From an uncultured Collinsella sp. (GTDB lineage: Bacteria > Actinomycetota > Coriobacteriia > Coriobacteriales > Coriobacteriaceae), in assembly GCA_900557505.1 (NCBI GenBank), contig USTC01000068.1, positions 1-6,659 of the forward strand: a DNA stretch of 6,659 bases, given 5' to 3'. The stretch's first letter is position 1. Each line of letters starts with the position of its first letter. Made by a program: the position numbers and the translations under genes. Shown piece after piece: positions 1 through 6,369 of this stretch. The notes under the pieces were generated by a model that did not search any database, was not told where the DNA came from, and saw only the letters and a list, made by a program, of their open reading frames with translations.

Positions 1-37
1 CCTGTCCCCTTTGTGGTGGTCGCTTCGGTCGCAGAGC

Positions 38-74
38 AAAAAGGCGGGCCATCTCCCGCAAGAGATGACCCGCC
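38..74 (-). terminator. Rho-independent terminator closing the pst operon
   Basis: Read on the minus strand, the arms at 74-62 and 55-43 pair over 13 positions with one A/C mismatch (68/49). They enclose a 6-nt loop (61-56) and are followed directly by five T residues (42-38). The hairpin lies 57 nt past the pstB stop codon and is oriented for leftward transcription, so it is the expected end of the pst transcript. The plus strand has no T-run after the stem, so it looks unidirectional. Confidence 0.88.
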
Positions 75-86
75 TCTCCAATCAGT

Positions 87-112
87 CCCGCGGCAACCAT
101 AGCCGCCACGGG
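87..112 (-). other. Secondary hairpin between pstB and its terminator
   Basis: On the minus strand CCCGTGGC (112-105) can pair with GCCGCGGG (94-87) over 8 bp, including one G-U wobble, around a 10-nt loop. No T-run follows, so it is not itself an intrinsic terminator. Its place in the 3' untranslated region, just before the true terminator, suits a structure protecting the 3' end or helping RNA polymerase pause. That role is inferred. Confidence 0.4.
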
Positions 113-130
113 CCTCAAGCATGTCCCGGA

Positions 131-999
<869 letters not shown>

Positions 1000-1003
<4 letters not shown>

Positions 1004-1926
1004 TCGGCCGTCATCTTCTTTGCCAGTTGCTTGCCCACGATACGGGCAACTATGTTAAACAGCAGCACGCAGATCATCAGCAGTGCAGCGGTGCCCCAAA
1101 CGATCTGCTGGGCCTCGGGGCTGCCCTCGCCGTAAATCTTGTAGATGTGCACGGCGAGCGACTCACCGGGGCGAAACACGTTCCAGGCGCAGGTGGGGCT
1201 CGACAGGTTGAAGCTCAAGAAGTTCAGGCGAACCGGCGAGCTCATACCCGAAGTAAAGAGCAATGCTGCGGCCTCGCCAAAGACGCGGCCGGCCGAAAGC
1301 ACGATGCCGGTCACGATGGCGGGCATGGCCTCGGGGATCAGGATGTGCAGCGTGGCTTCCCAGCGAGTAAGGCCCATGGCCAGGCACGCATCGCGCTGGG
1401 CCTGCGGCACGTCCTCGAGCGCCTGCTGGATCACGCGCACCAGGATGGGAATGTTGAACATGGTGAGCGCGACGGCGCCGGAGATGATGGAGTACTTCCA
1501 GCCCAGCTGCACCGAGAACACCAGGAAACCGAACATGCCGACAACGATGGAAGGCAGCGAGGACAGCGTCTCGATGGCGGTGGAAGCGATGTCGCGGATG
1601 GGACCGTCCGGCGCGTACTCAACCAAAAAGACCGCGCCGCCCAGGCTGATGGGCACCGAGATGATCAGGGTGATCAGCAGCAGATAGAACGAGTCGAACA
1701 GCTGGTAGAGTACGCCGCCCTGAGTTCCGTTGGCGCGCGACGGCTGCGTGAGAAAACCCGGCTGGAACAGCGTCGAGATGCCCTCGAACAGGATATAGGC
1801 CACCATGGAGACGACGATGAGCATGACGATGGCGATGATTGCCGTCAGCACGCCCGTGGCGATGCGATCCTGCTTTTGGACGCGCCCGAGTCTCGCCTCG
1901 TCGATATGGATGCGCGTGCTAGCCAC
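1000..1926 (-). CDS. pstA: Phosphate ABC transporter permease PstA
   Basis: This is one of the two membrane subunits that form the phosphate channel with PstC. The 308-residue protein has a short cytoplasmic N-terminus and about six hydrophobic segments (near 24-47, 77-102, 122-140, 146-165, 203-222 and 276-296). The cytoplasmic EAA loop that docks on PstB lies at about 171-204: QRDACLAMGLTRWEA, then the conserved LIPEAMPAI. LSSLPSIVVGMFGF (121-134) is the hallmark PstA/PstC segment. The start is a GTG at 1926 that overlaps the last 8 nt of pstC (GTGGCTAG). A purine-rich AAGGGGG lies 9 nt upstream, and there is no ATG before residue 35, which is already inside the first membrane segment. The stop overlaps the pstB start by 4 nt. 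The gene is intact; it was told from PstC by gene order and sequence character. Confidence 0.95.
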
Positions 1927-2827
1927 GAGCCTTCGCCCCCTTGCGGCCGATAATGTGGATGATCAGGATGAAGATGAGGCTCATACCCATCAGCAGCAGA
2001 CCGAGCGCCCACAGAACATCGTCCTGGGCCGAACCCTCGGCATAGACCGCCATGGACGTGGTGAGCGTGGTGGTGATGGTCGAGGCCGGCGACAGCAGCG
2101 ACGTCGGCATGGCCTCAATACCGCCGATGACCATGCGTACGGCGAGCGTCTCGCCAAAGGCGCGCGTCATGCCAAGGATGACCGCAGTCATGAGCGACGG
2201 CATGGCGGACTTGAGCACCACGTGCCAGATGGTCTGCCAGCGGGTGTAGCCCAGCGCGAGCGAGCCCTGACGGTAGCCGTCGGGCACGGCGCGCAGGCCA
2301 TCGACCGAAAGGGTGGTCATCGTCGGCAGGATCATGACAGCCAGCACGATGGCGCCGGGCAGGATGCCCAGACCCGTGCTCACGTGGAAAACGGACTTCA
2401 TAAGTCCGACGACCACGTGAAAGCCAATCAGTCCAAAGACGACCGAGGGAATGCCGGTCAAAAGCTCAATAAGCGGCTGAAAGACCTTGGAACCAAATTT
2501 GGGTTGGATCTCGACCGCAAAGATGGCAGAGCCGATGGCGATAGGCAGTGCGATGAGCGTGGAGAGCACCATGACCGCAAACGAGGTGACGATCAGGGGC
2601 AGGGCGCCGGTATAGGGCAGGCCGTTTTCGACTGTGTTGGCCAGGTCCCACTTGGTGCCGGTGAAGAACTCGACGACCGAGACGCCGTCCTTGACAAAAG
2701 CCGAGAGGCCCTTTTGGGCGACCATGAAGATAAGCGCGGCAACGACAAGCGTCACGAGCGCTACGCACGCGCCCGTGACGCCTAGACCCACGTTCTCAAG
2801 GTCGCGCTTTGACAGCTGTTTTGCCAT
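1919..2827 (-). CDS. pstC: Phosphate ABC transporter permease PstC
   Basis: This is the partner permease of PstA in the inner-membrane phosphate channel. The 302-residue product has a first membrane segment near 15-37, an extracytoplasmic stretch (about 38-74) containing FFTGTKWDL, and further segments near 75-105, 120-142, 155-172, 209-229 and 270-293. Two family hallmarks are clear: LTGIPSVVFGLIGF (123-136), and the EAA coupling loop VPDGYRQGSLALGYTRWQT (181-199) followed by VVLKSAMPSL. The ATG at 2827 is preceded by GGAAAGG (2840-2834) with a 6-nt spacer, a good ribosome-binding site. The gene begins 25 nt after the pstS stop and shares its last 8 nt with pstA. The FFTGTKWD element is usual in PstC and supports this assignment over PstA. 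Confidence 0.95.
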   Translation of the reverse strand: MAKQLSKRDLENVGLGVTGACVALVTLVVAALIFMVAQKGLSAFVKDGVSVVEFFTGTKWDLANTVENGLPYTGALPLIVTSFAVMVLSTLIALPIAIGSAIFAVEIQPKFGSKVFQPLIELLTGIPSVVFGLIGFHVVVGLMKSVFHVSTGLGILPGAIVLAVMILPTMTTLSVDGLRAVPDGYRQGSLALGYTRWQTIWHVVLKSAMPSLMTAVILGMTRAFGETLAVRMVIGGIEAMPTSLLSPASTITTTLTTSMAVYAEGSAQDDVLWALGLLLMGMSLIFILIIHIIGRKGAKARG

Positions 2828-2852
2828 TGCAAACCTTTCCGGGGGCGATTAC

Positions 2853-3764
2853 TTATTTAGCAGAGACCTTGCCGCTGGCGTCCTTGACGACCTTCATGGC
2901 AGAGACGGGGATAAAGCCCTGCTCCTCGACGAGCTTGCCCTGGACGGCCGTGGTGGCCTCGTCGGCGTCCTTGGAGCAGTACATGTGCTCGGTAGCCCAA
3001 ATCTTGAAGGAGTCGTCGGCGACGTTTGCGCTCTTGGGCTCGACGCCCTCGACCTTGATGGCGTTGAACTTGGAGTCATCGAAGTGCGAGAAGTCGAGGT
3101 AGGAGATGGCGTTATCGGTGCTGCCCATCTGAGTCTGGACGTCGCCGGACTTGTCGAGCTCGGCGTCGCCCTTAAAGTCGACTGCCTCGTCGCCAAAGAC
3201 GGCAGCCTCGAAGGTGGCGCGGGTACCGGAACCGGCCTTGCGGTTGAGAACGACGATCTTGGCGTCGTCGCCGCCGACCTCCTTCCAGTTGGTGATCTGG
3301 CCGGAGAAGATGCCCTTGAGCTGCTCGAGGGACAGGTCGTCGACCTTCACGTTCTTAGAGACGACGGGACCCATGCCCACGACGGCGACCTCGTGGTCGA
3401 CGAGGTTCTTGACCTGGTCGGCCTCGAGCTTGGTCTCGGCGAAGACGTCGGAGTTACCGATGGTGACGGTGCCGGCGGCAACAGCGGTCAGACCTTTGCC
3501 CGAACCGTTGCCCGAGCCGGAGACGGAGACGTCGGGGTTGGCATCCATGAACTTCTCGGCAGCGGCCTCGACGAGAGCCTGGAACGAGGAGGCACCGTCG
3601 TAGGTCACCTCGCCGGAGACGGACTCGGCAGCAGCGGCGCTACCCTTGTCGGCGGCGTCGGATGCGCCTGCGCCGCCGCAGCCAACGAGACCGAGACCGA
3701 CGATGCTGGCAAGACCACCAGCAAGGCCGAGGAACTGACGACGAGAATAAGCCTGATCGAGCAT
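2853..3764 (-). CDS. pstS: Phosphate-binding lipoprotein PstS
   Basis: This is the extracytoplasmic receptor that captures phosphate and delivers it to PstC/PstA. With the start at 3764 the product is 303 residues. The N-terminus holds a twin-arginine motif SRRQFL (7-12), a hydrophobic core and a lipobox LVGC with the lipidated cysteine at 29, so a Tat-exported, membrane-anchored lipoprotein is expected. A Gly/Ala/Ser linker (30-50) leads to the binding fold. Ligand-loop motifs visible are GASSF (57-61), GNGSGKGL (85-92), NSDVF (104-108, D106) and NRKAGSGTR (174-182). In the last, R175, S179, G180 and T181 match the spacing of the E. coli phosphate-contacting Arg-Ser-Gly-Thr. The reading frame extends 30 codons upstream to 3854, but the ATG at 3764 has a strong ribosome-binding site and puts the signal peptide at the true N-terminus. 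It is the first gene of the operon, usually induced by phosphate limitation. Confidence 0.96.
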   Translation of the reverse strand: MLDQAYSRRQFLGLAGGLASIVGLGLVGCGGAGASDAADKGSAAAAESVSGEVTYDGASSFQALVEAAAEKFMDANPDVSVSGSGNGSGKGLTAVAAGTVTIGNSDVFAETKLEADQVKNLVDHEVAVVGMGPVVSKNVKVDDLSLEQLKGIFSGQITNWKEVGGDDAKIVVLNRKAGSGTRATFEAAVFGDEAVDFKGDAELDKSGDVQTQMGSTDNAISYLDFSHFDDSKFNAIKVEGVEPKSANVADDSFKIWATEHMYCSKDADEATTAVQGKLVEEQGFIPVSAMKVVKDASGKVSAK

Positions 3765-3767
3765 GAT

Positions 3768-3775
3768 CTTCCTTT
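3768..3775 (-). promoter_or_regulatory. Ribosome-binding site that fixes the pstS start
   Basis: AAAGGAAG on the minus strand (3775-3768) places AGGA 5 nt before the ATG at 3764. It selects this start over the upstream in-frame start at 3854, whose extra 30 residues would bury the signal peptide inside the protein. Confidence 0.8.
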
Positions 3776-3789
3776 CGTACATGCGAATC

Positions 3790-3806
3790 GCGGGCACCCT
3801 GCCCGC
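3790..3806 (-). other. Hairpin in the pstS leader, just upstream of the ribosome-binding site
   Basis: GCGGGC and GCCCGC form a perfect 6-bp G/C stem, extendable by one A-T pair to a 3-nt loop. It ends 14 nt before the Shine-Dalgarno sequence and does not cover it. No T-run follows on the minus strand, so it is not a terminator. It may stabilise the 5' end of the mRNA or modulate ribosome access; no riboswitch class was recognised. Confidence 0.45.
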
Positions 3807-3907
3807 TTTGCTGTTTGGAAAGATACGACCCCGACCGGGCAGCACCCGCGCCAACTGCGGTTTCTTACGGGCATTTGATAAACCCTTACCGCAAGCGCTG
3901 CCCAGCC

Positions 3908-3937
3908 TTTACAAACGAATAACAATCCCGCTGACAA
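3908..3937 (-). promoter_or_regulatory. Candidate promoter of the pst operon
   Basis: On the minus strand TTGTCA (3937-3932; 5/6 match to the -35 consensus) is followed after 18 bp by TGTAAA (3913-3908; 4/6 match to the -10 consensus). Transcription would start near 3901, giving a leader of about 137 nt before pstS. No other pair in the 3765-3968 gap fits as well. In a phosphate-regulated operon a poor core promoter helped by an activator is common, so the weak -10 is not disqualifying. It rests on consensus matching only. Confidence 0.35.
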
Positions 3938-3960
3938 GCATGGCCCGCCTTTTACACCGA

Positions 3961-4037
3961 TAAAAAAGAAGTTGCGGTGAAATAGTTCCTGTTTGGCTGT
4001 TAGGCAGCCGATTCTAGGAACTATTCCACCGCAACTT
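3961..4037 (-). terminator. Large compound-hairpin terminator of the dipeptidase gene
   Basis: Arms at 3969-3990 and 4016-4037 are complementary at 21 of 22 positions (one A/C mismatch). They enclose a smaller perfect 5-bp hairpin (3995-3999 with 4005-4009, 5-nt loop). On the minus strand the structure is followed by CTTTTTTA (3968-3961), as an intrinsic terminator would be. It begins 22 nt past the dipeptidase stop codon and ends before the candidate pst promoter, so it separates the two transcription units. Both arms are far longer than a normal terminator needs. Confidence 0.75.
3969..4037. repeat. 69-nt imperfect palindrome with nested inner hairpin
   Basis: The left arm (3969-3990) and right arm (4016-4037) are near-perfect inverted copies; the inner 25 nt contain a second inverted repeat (GGCTG/CAGCC). 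The size and nested symmetry resemble dispersed intergenic palindromic elements or very small transposon derivatives. No target-site duplication is evident beside it and no second copy was seen in this window, so mobility is only a possibility. Confidence 0.6.
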
Positions 4038-4059
4038 AGATTGGCAAAACGCCGCAACC

Positions 4060-5496
4060 TTAAAGCTCGAGCTCGTTGAGCCTTAAGATCGCAACAATAT
4101 AGATCTTGAGCGCTTGCTTGAGCTGTTCCTCGTTGGCGCACTCGTTGGGGCCATGCATCTGGCCGCCCCATGCGGGCAGCTCCAGGCCGGTCTCCTCGGG
4201 GCCAAACGACACGGCGCGGGCAAAGTTGCGCGCGTACGTGCCGCCGCCCATGGCAAAGGGCTCGGCATGCTTACCCGTAAACTCGTTATAGGTGTCAATC
4301 AACGCCTTCACGGCCGGATCGTCGGCCGAAACTGAGAACGGCACCTTGGCACGACCCACGCGATACGTCACGCCAAAGCGGCCCACGAGCGGCTCGAGCT
4401 GCTCGCGGATGGTATCGGCGCTCGTGCTGTCGGGGAAACGCACGTCGATGACCTGCTCAATGTGGCCATCCACCACGCGGATGACGCCGGGGTTGCACGT
4501 GAGCGGGCCAAACGCCGCGCTCGTCGCATCGATGCCCAAGCCGCGACCATAGGCGTCCGCATGCACAAAGGCCAAGAACTTGACGAACTCGTGCTCGGCA
4601 GGCGTCAGCAGGCGCTCATCGCGTGCACCAAACGCGTCCTCGGCCTCGCGCAGATACGCCACGATCAGGCCGACGGCATTGATCGTCCCCTCGGGCATCG
4701 AAGCATGGCCACCAATACCGTGCGCAAAAATCTGGGCATGGCCGTTCTCGAGCGCCGTAATCTCCAGGCGGTCGGCGTTCTCAACGGGCGTCGGCAGTTC
4801 ATCGGCGGCAATCGCAAGCTCGCAGATAGACTGCGACGGAATAGCGTTGCTCGCCTCGGCGCCGCTCCACGATACGATACGCCCGCCGTCGATCTTGGGG
4901 CTCACGAACGTCGCCCCAAACTGGCCCTTCTCGGCATTACAAACCGGGAACTCGGCATCGGGCGTAAACAGAAAGTCGGGGTTCGCGTGGTTCTCCAGAT
5001 AATGGTGAACGTCGGACATGCCCACTTCCTCATCGCATCCCAGCAGCGCGCGGAAGGTATAGCGCGGGGTAATGCCGTGCTTGAGCAGATAGGCGCCGGC
5101 GTAGAGCGACAGCACCGCCGGGCCCTTGTCGTCGATTACGCCGCGACCGAGCAGCCAGCCCTCTCGGCGCTCCATCGCAAACGGGTCGGTGTTCCAACCG
5201 GGACCGGCGGGAACCACGTCCACGTGGCAGATGGTCGCGAGCTGCTTGTCGCCGCGGCCAGGGATATCGGCAATGCCCACATAGCCCTCGTCGTCGCTCG
5301 TCTGGTAGCCGAGCTTCTGCGCAATGCCGAGCGCGCAATCGAGCGCGTCACGGACTGGGCGGCCAAACGGCGCACCGGGCTCTGCGTCGGCAGCAACGGC
5401 TACAGACGGATAACTCACCAGCTGCTCGATATCGGCGACGACATCTTCCCAGACCTCGTCGACATACTCAGCGACGCTCTGCTCCACCTGATTCAT
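4060..5496 (-). CDS. pepV: M20-family metallo-dipeptidase (PepV/Sapep type)
   Basis: This is predicted to be a cytoplasmic, two-metal dipeptidase that hydrolyses dipeptides from peptide uptake or protein turnover. The 478-residue product matches the usual PepV length of about 470. The catalytic set is complete: HVDVVP (H91 ligand, D93), GRGVIDDKGP (D122 bridging ligand), GCDEEVGM (E156 general base, E157 ligand), TPDAEFP (D180 ligand) and GGQMHGPNE (H448 ligand). The lid-domain motif HGIGGHASMPEG (259-270, H264) and GGGTYAR (417-423) are typical of PepV-like and carnosinase-like dipeptidases and separate it from DapE and ArgE. The ATG at 5496 is chosen because AAGGAGGT lies 5 nt upstream; the frame extends 15 codons further without such a signal. 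It lies 54 nt after the HAD gene on the same strand, so co-transcription is possible. Exact substrate range cannot be read from sequence. Confidence 0.92.
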   Translation of the reverse strand: MNQVEQSVAEYVDEVWEDVVADIEQLVSYPSVAVAADAEPGAPFGRPVRDALDCALGIAQKLGYQTSDDEGYVGIADIPGRGDKQLATICHVDVVPAGPGWNTDPFAMERREGWLLGRGVIDDKGPAVLSLYAGAYLLKHGITPRYTFRALLGCDEEVGMSDVHHYLENHANPDFLFTPDAEFPVCNAEKGQFGATFVSPKIDGGRIVSWSGAEASNAIPSQSICELAIAADELPTPVENADRLEITALENGHAQIFAHGIGGHASMPEGTINAVGLIVAYLREAEDAFGARDERLLTPAEHEFVKFLAFVHADAYGRGLGIDATSAAFGPLTCNPGVIRVVDGHIEQVIDVRFPDSTSADTIREQLEPLVGRFGVTYRVGRAKVPFSVSADDPAVKALIDTYNEFTGKHAEPFAMGGGTYARNFARAVSFGPEETGLELPAWGGQMHGPNECANEEQLKQALKIYIVAILRLNELEL

Positions 5497-5501
5497 GGAC
5501 G

Positions 5502-5509
5502 ACCTCCTT
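5502..5509 (-). promoter_or_regulatory. Consensus ribosome-binding site fixing the dipeptidase start
   Basis: AAGGAGGT (5509-5502 on the minus strand) is a perfect Shine-Dalgarno core with a 5-nt spacer to the ATG at 5496. It rules out the longer in-frame start at 5541 and suggests strong translation. Confidence 0.88.
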
Positions 5510-5514
5510 ACCAA

Positions 5515-5540
5515 TGAGGGGCGAGCGTGCCCGCCCCTCA
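5515..5540 (-). other. Perfect 9-bp hairpin between the HAD and dipeptidase genes
   Basis: TGAGGGGCG (5515-5523) and CGCCCCTCA (5532-5540) are exact inverted copies around an 8-nt loop. The structure lies 10 nt after the HAD stop and 5 nt before the dipeptidase Shine-Dalgarno sequence. Neither strand has a T-run after it, so a classic intrinsic terminator is unlikely. It may be a processing or stability hairpin in a shared HAD-dipeptidase mRNA; this is inferred. Confidence 0.55.
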
Positions 5541-5550
5541 CATCACATAC

Positions 5551-6213
5551 TTATATAGCGAAAAGTTTAGCAAGCTCGGCCACCGAGTGCACCACCGCAT
5601 CGGCACCCGCGGCCTCGTGCTCCCCCAGCGCCGCCGCGCCCGAATAGATGCCGATACACGGCACACCCATCGCGTGCGCGCCCTCCACATCGTTAAAGCG
5701 GTCGCCGATCATCACGGCCTCGTCGGCCGTCGCACCGAGCGCCGCCAGCGCATCGCGAACCGAATCTGCCTTGGTCTCGCGCCCCTGCGGCGGATTCATG
5801 CCAACCACGGCTTCGAACTGGCAAAGCCCCAGCTCATGCACCATATCGATGCACTTCGCCTCCATGCGCGACGTCGCCACGGCCATACGCTTGCCCTGGG
5901 CGGTCAACCCATCCAGCAGCTCGGGAATCCCATCGAACACGGGGTACTCCTCCGGCCCCAGCTCATCAAAAAAGGCACGGTACTCGTCGGCCACCACAAG
6001 CGACTCCTCGCGGGAAAAGCCGTAAAAGTCGTGGAAGCTCTTCCACAGGGGCGGCCCGATCATGCGGCGCAGGTCACCCATCTGCGCCTCAGAAAACCCG
6101 CGCGCAGCCAGCGTCTTGCGCGTCGAGGTCATCACCGCCCGGCCCGTATCTGCCACCGTGCCGTCAAAATCGAACAGCACAATCGGCCGTCTGCATATCT
6201 CCAGCGCCTCCAT
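5551..6213 (-). CDS. HAD-superfamily phosphatase, phosphoglycolate-phosphatase-like
   Basis: This is predicted to be a soluble, Mg-dependent phosphatase of 220 residues, within the usual 210-230 range for the Gph/PGP branch. The four HAD motifs are present: motif I FDFDGTVAD (nucleophile D15, acid/base D17), motif II VATSR (T114/S115), motif III lysine in ETKAD (K148) and motif IV MIGDRFNDVEGA (D171, D175 for Mg). The helical cap sits between motifs I and II, about residues 22-93, as in subfamily IA. ATG codons at 6213 and 6219 are both possible. I prefer 6213 because GAGGG (6224-6220) is then 6 nt upstream; a GTG at 6246 has no ribosome-binding site. The substrate is not determined: phosphoglycolate, pyrophosphate or a nucleotide are all known in this branch. 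It is divergent from the DegV-like gene and upstream of the dipeptidase gene. Confidence 0.88.
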   Translation of the reverse strand: MEALEICRRPIVLFDFDGTVADTGRAVMTSTRKTLAARGFSEAQMGDLRRMIGPPLWKSFHDFYGFSREESLVVADEYRAFFDELGPEEYPVFDGIPELLDGLTAQGKRMAVATSRMEAKCIDMVHELGLCQFEAVVGMNPPQGRETKADSVRDALAALGATADEAVMIGDRFNDVEGAHAMGVPCIGIYSGAAALGEHEAAGADAVVHSVAELAKLFAI

Positions 6214-6261
6214 CGGCATCCCTCTTCCCCAGTTGGTGATTTCCACACTTACACTTCAAAC

Positions 6262-6277
6262 TGTTGACTATTCAACA
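6262..6277. promoter_or_regulatory. Candidate operator palindrome TGTTGA-N4-TCAACA
   Basis: This is a perfect 6-4-6 inverted repeat in the divergent HAD/degV-like intergenic region. It lies just upstream of the -35 element proposed for the plus-strand gene and within the proposed leader of the minus-strand gene. The size and symmetry suit a dimeric helix-turn-helix regulator. The sequence alone does not name the regulator, and short palindromes can occur by chance. Confidence 0.35.
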
Positions 6278-6284
6278 AATAAAG

Positions 6285-6313
6285 CTGGCAATGTGGAACG
6301 ACTCCACTATACT
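6285..6313 (+). promoter_or_regulatory. Candidate promoter of the DegV-like gene
   Basis: CTGGCA (6285-6290, 4/6 to the -35 consensus), a 17-bp spacer and TATACT (6308-6313, 5/6 to the -10 consensus) place the transcript start near 6320, about 50 nt before the ATG. The spacer contains the inverted repeat GTGGA-N5-TCCAC (6293-6307), which ends directly at the -10 element and could be a repressor site. Confidence 0.5.
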
Positions 6314-6334
6314 TGTCGCACTTTGCTCTCAGAA
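6306..6334 (-). promoter_or_regulatory. Candidate divergent promoter for the HAD gene
   Basis: On the minus strand TATAGT (6311-6306, 5/6 to the -10 consensus) lies 17 bp after a weak TTCTGA (6334-6329, 3/6). Its -10 shares four bases with the plus-strand -10, so the two promoters would overlap back to back and compete. The leader to the HAD start would be about 85 nt. Confidence 0.25.
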
Positions 6335-6337
6335 GGC

Positions 6338-6351
6338 GGCGCGCAAGCGCC
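6338..6351 (+). other. GNRA-tetraloop hairpin in the degV-like leader
   Basis: GGCGC (6338-6342), loop GCAA (6343-6346) and GCGCC (6347-6351) form a perfect 5-bp stem with a GNRA tetraloop. It sits 6 nt before the ribosome-binding site AAAGGT (6358-6363). It may stabilise the 5' end of the mRNA; no T-run follows, so it is not a terminator. Confidence 0.45.
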
Positions 6352-6369
6352 CCAACGAAAGGTGCAATT

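Larger units (their letters stand above)
3765..3968 (-). other. Non-coding upstream region and leader of pstS
   Basis: No credible gene is present here. Besides the promoter candidate and the small hairpin, the minus strand has three GTAA-containing blocks (GTAAAGG from 3912, GTAAGGG from 3889, GTAAGAA from 3868) spaced 23 and 21 nt apart, about two helical turns. A TGCGGT/ACCGCA inverted pair (3893-3888 and 3861-3856) flanks the second and third. These could bind a response regulator such as PhoP, but they do not match a PHO box I can name with confidence. Confidence 0.35.

Noticed and set aside
2634..3878. 414-codon open frame on the plus strand opposite pstS and the start of pstC
   Set aside because: It is a mirror of pstS codon use, dominated by Gly, Asp, Leu and Val. 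It has no family resemblance, and the minus strand here is clearly coding.
3765..3901. Riboswitch in the long pstS leader
   Set aside because: The leader has only small hairpins and no recognisable conserved aptamer core or terminator/antiterminator pair.
3969..4037. Possible CRISPR repeat, tRNA or recombination (att/dif) site at the palindrome
   Set aside because: There is a single copy with no regularly spaced repeats, no cloverleaf, and no integrase or other phage gene nearby. The T-run and position fit a terminator.
3605..4171. 188-codon minus-strand frame spanning the pstS upstream region
   Set aside because: It runs out of frame through the dipeptidase 3' end, the compound palindrome/terminator and the pstS signal-peptide region. 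Its content (Cys, Arg and Ser rich) has no domain, and it would cross a strong terminator.
4462..5517. 351-codon plus-strand frame opposite the dipeptidase gene
   Set aside because: It is antisense to a gene with a full set of M20 catalytic motifs and has no domain signature of its own.
5551..6246. Longer HAD protein starting at the GTG at 6246
   Set aside because: No ribosome-binding site precedes that GTG, the added residues are not typical of the family, and the ATGs at 6219 and 6213 follow a purine-rich GGGGAAGAGGG.
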